From contig CM060853.1 in NCBI GenBank assembly GCA_030737835.1, positions 1,492,941 through 1,556,940 on the forward strand: DNA of 64,000 nucleotides. The letters run 5' to 3'. A model generated the notes under the pieces. The model was not told the DNA's origin, made no database searches, and saw only the letters and a program-made list of their open reading frames with translations. Source of the stretch: Acorus gramineus (taxonomy: Eukaryota > Streptophyta > Magnoliopsida > Acorales > Acoraceae). Shown one piece after another: positions 61,433 to 64,000 of this stretch. Numbering within the stretch: the stretch's first letter is position 1; each line of letters starts with the position of its first letter. Position numbers and translations under genes: made by a program.

Positions 61433-61909
61433 CCACAGTCAGGGAGACGGAGGAGAGGATTCAGCGTAGGGAAATAAAAAAAAAAGCACTGAAGAGGGTG
61501 ATAGAGAGGTACCACAAGGAACTCGACCCTAACGTCCCCACCGCCGTCCTTTTCGATGCTCACCGACATGAAATCCCAGATCCTCTCCACCTTGCCGTTC
61601 GATCCAACGGCGTTGAGCGTCATCAGACTATCCATCGATGAGATCCTGTTGCAGGTGTGATCACAACTTGTTTGATGAAATGCGTGAGTGGAATTGTCGG
61701 TGCTGATGATGCGTTTGTTTGTTGTAGGTGAATGCACAGGCGGTGCTGATTGGGGAGATGGAGAATCTGTTAGAGATGACAGAGACATTGGTGGCGGAGA
61801 AGGAGGAGAGGGTGACGCGGTCTCTGTTGGAGCTCCTCGTCTGGGGATCTCCGAGGGACCTTGTCGTTGCTCTAGCTAATGGTGGTGATGACGATGATTC
61901 ATATTGATT
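61433..61909 (+). pseudogene. Decayed two-exon gene, unidentified coiled-coil-like protein
   Basis: One frame reads RETEERIQRREIKKKALKRV then IERYHKELDPNVPTAVLFDA. Four extra bases (cacc near 61560) shift it, and the text continues as MKSQILSTLPFDPTALSVIR, then SIDEILLQ. A 73-base intron (donor gtgtga after 61655, acceptor ttgttgtag at 61728) leads in phase to VNAQAVLIGEMENLLEMTET, LVAEKEERVTRSLLELLVWG and DLVVALANGGDDDDSY with a stop at 61907-61909. The second part looks fully coding and rich in helix formers. No start codon precedes the first part. The family is not recognised. It could be an intact gene with a different exon structure rather than a pseudogene. Confidence 0.5.
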
Positions 61910-63485
61910 GAGGTTATGATGGGTCATTTGTAGATGTGTTGCTATTATTTTGACAAGTGAAGTTAAGAATTTTTACTTGTGATTGTGATCAGTGTTTGCG
62001 GTTTTTTTGCGAGTTGGCGTTCTTGCTGTTTGAATTTGCATGTGATGCATGAGTTTTGTCATTCCACTAGATCTTTTCTATTATTAAAGTATAATAAAAA
62101 TTAATGAAGTATATACCACATCTAAGGAGGTATATACTCATCTAAGGAGGTATATAACTTTTGGATGACAAACAAAGTACATGAGACTTGGGACTATAAA
62201 AAGAATTCTATGTAAAGTCATCTTGCCTTGGGTAAAAGAATATGCTTGGATTTGATATTAAAGTAAATATCAAGGATAGTCTTGTGTGTAATGCCGAGAT
62301 GCTCTCTTAGGCATTCGAATGCGGTCTGTTGCTGACGATAGATGACGACATATTCAACCCTGTTCACCACCATGGACAACTTTTTCTTTTTCATTTTGGA
62401 ATGTGTATGTACAGATCTTTATTATGTATATACTTACTTAAATATTGCAGGTAAATCACAGATAATTTGTCGAAGAATATTCACTCCCGATGGTGACTTG
62501 GTTAGCTTGTATTGGGATGCTGACATGACATTAATCTATTGGAATAGAGTTTAATAATATAGATGAGATCAAAATTACAAAGTTCACAATACTGTTTTCA
62601 GATGGGATCACAACCACACCAGCTAGATGAGGAATTTGACATATAGATGACATTTACAAATGTAGTTTTGAATAATTTTGTTATTTATAAGAAGTTAACA
62701 TTTTGTTTCCAACATAACATTCACATTCCTTAATCGCGTTACTTATCTAACCCATACTAACGTAGCTACCTGGACACATACGTAAGGTAACAAAGCATAT
62801 ACTTCATCCTCCAAAGCATATAACATAATTACCAAACTCAATGCAAAAAAAATTTGTGTCAATTACAAAAGACATATTTTACAACAAAATAATCACACCA
62901 CACAACAAAAAATCATAATCAAAGTTCTTAGCCAAACAATACCAATTTATATGACAATCAAAACATGAAAAAATATACATCAATAAAAACAGTATCATTT
63001 ACTTGTTCAAACTTTACAAAATTCATCATCCATAAATTCAGCGATAATCATAGTATGCATATAAGTCATATCATTCTTGGTGTACAACGAATATCAAACA
63101 TCCTTCAAGCAAATCCAATGGCAGACGAGGACATTAAAGTCTTGTCCAGCGGACTGCTGTGGAGCAGGAACATCAAGAATGAGGAGCCACCTCGCAACTT
63201 CCTCTAGCACCGTCTTCTGCAATAACTTGATAGCACTATGGTCCTTCTTGCGGAAGGAGTCGTATAGGAGGAACCATATTTTAGTTGATGATGTTGAGCA
63301 TGCTCCTTGTTGTGGTCCTCCAGTCTCCCCAATGCCAGACATTGGTTTTGGTAGTGCACCGACTTTCAGGAATGAATTAATTTTATTACATCATCCAATC
63401 AAATCAAATATATGTATGTACATCGTCAAATGAGACATATACCCATTCATAAAACGTATATACCTCGATAGCAATTTCATGATCA
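61910..63485. other. Intergenic, nothing assigned
   Basis: AT-rich. A short copy of the gtatat family lies at about 62085-62175 (ggaggtatatactcatct). Open frames are short and without family resemblance. Confidence 0.4.
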
Positions 63486-63489
63486 CTAA

Positions 63490-63830
63490 ACTAATATGTT
63501 CATATTAGAAACATATACATGCGGAAAGTGTGAGATGTATTCATGATCAAAAGCTGATGAAAGAGATTTTTTTTCGTCCACCAAAGGTGTCCCGTGTGCC
63601 GAAAGACAAAAAATGACCACCACATCCGACGGGGTGAACTGAAGTTCCCTCCCCTTGATGATGAATTTCTCCCGCACGGGGTTCCAGGAAGATAAAGTTG
63701 TCTCCAACAAACACTTCTCCATTCTGAACGGAGGGATGTTGAGGAAACCCCTAAATGGAGTAGATTTGATGCTCTGCTCTGGATATGCTGATGCCTCTCA
63801 TTGAGCTTCATATCCTTCATAAAATCAACT
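63490..63830 (-). pseudogene. Fragment of a plant-mobile-domain-like (transposon-derived) protein
   Basis: On the minus strand: FRGFLNIPPFRMEKCLLETT, SSWNPVREKFIIKGRELQ, then FTPSDVVVIFCLSAHGTPLV. The pattern 'short basic lead, W.P, F.I.GRE, TP.DV...L..HG' is that of the N-terminal half of plant mobile domain or DUF1985-like proteins found in transposons and their domesticated relatives. Only about 100 residues are visible before the frame runs out at the low-coordinate end. The family name is tentative. Confidence 0.4.
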
Positions 63831-64000
63831 ATTCATGTGACTGTATACTTTGTGTTCATCGGCTTCAAAGAAGACTTCACCTACTTTAGAGACACCTATA
63901 ACAACAAAAACTCGTGCTATTAAATGATAAAAAAACACATCAATAGTGTATGAACGGTCAAGGTATATTCTTGACAATACTTCCAGTTACCATGATGGCC

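Overview
The window is nuclear DNA of a flowering plant. The evidence is spliced genes with GT/AG introns in AT-rich DNA, a plastid ribosomal protein carrying a transit peptide, and plant transposons (Ty1/copia, Helitron, MULE-like foldback MITEs, LINE, tRNA-type SINEs, solo LTRs). There are no operons and no prokaryotic features. I did not try to name the species. Gene models were built by hand from splice sites, and each listed exon chain keeps one open frame across all its junctions.

Layout: 331-5274 (+) is the C-terminal three quarters of TELO2, running in from the left edge. 5275-13696 is gene-poor and rich in inverted repeats: a 2.6 kb long inverted repeat at 7405-9990, a short direct repeat pair, a SINE-like unit, a copy of the 3' region of the downstream protease gene, and a 240 bp tandem repeat. 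13697-16158 (+) is the two-exon gene for plastid ribosomal protein bS21, with a 1 kb foldback element in its intron. 24072-19530 (-) is a ULP1-type cysteine protease gene of seven exons. Its 3' region is repeated in inverted orientation on the far side of the bS21 gene, and its promoter segment is tandemly duplicated upstream. 26297-36442 is a stack of three solo LTRs of one family, each nested in the previous one, with GC-rich cores. 37640-47284 is a second nest: a foldback element contains a Ty1/copia element, whose left LTR contains a Helitron. 49977-54546 (+) is RPN7, a proteasome lid subunit. 60329-56653 (-) is a small DUF971/GBBH-like-N protein gene with a 5'-truncated LINE in an intron. 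The right end holds a decayed two-exon gene (61433-61909) and a fragment of a plant-mobile-domain-like protein (about 63490-63830, minus).

The five intact or nearly intact host genes are unrelated housekeeping functions: PIKK stability (TELO2), plastid translation (bS21), SUMO-type deconjugation (ULP1-like), proteasome lid (RPN7) and the DUF971 protein. They do not form a pathway cluster. The most informative content is the transposon record. Several insertions carry exact target-site duplications, and some have an internal empty-site control, so the order of events can be read from the window. I found no convincing new biological system. The best candidates for follow-up are the 196 bp repeats flanking the middle solo LTR, the Helitron with a doubled 5' end, the frame-preserving inverted repeat at 7405-9990, and the unassigned exon at 17412-17313.
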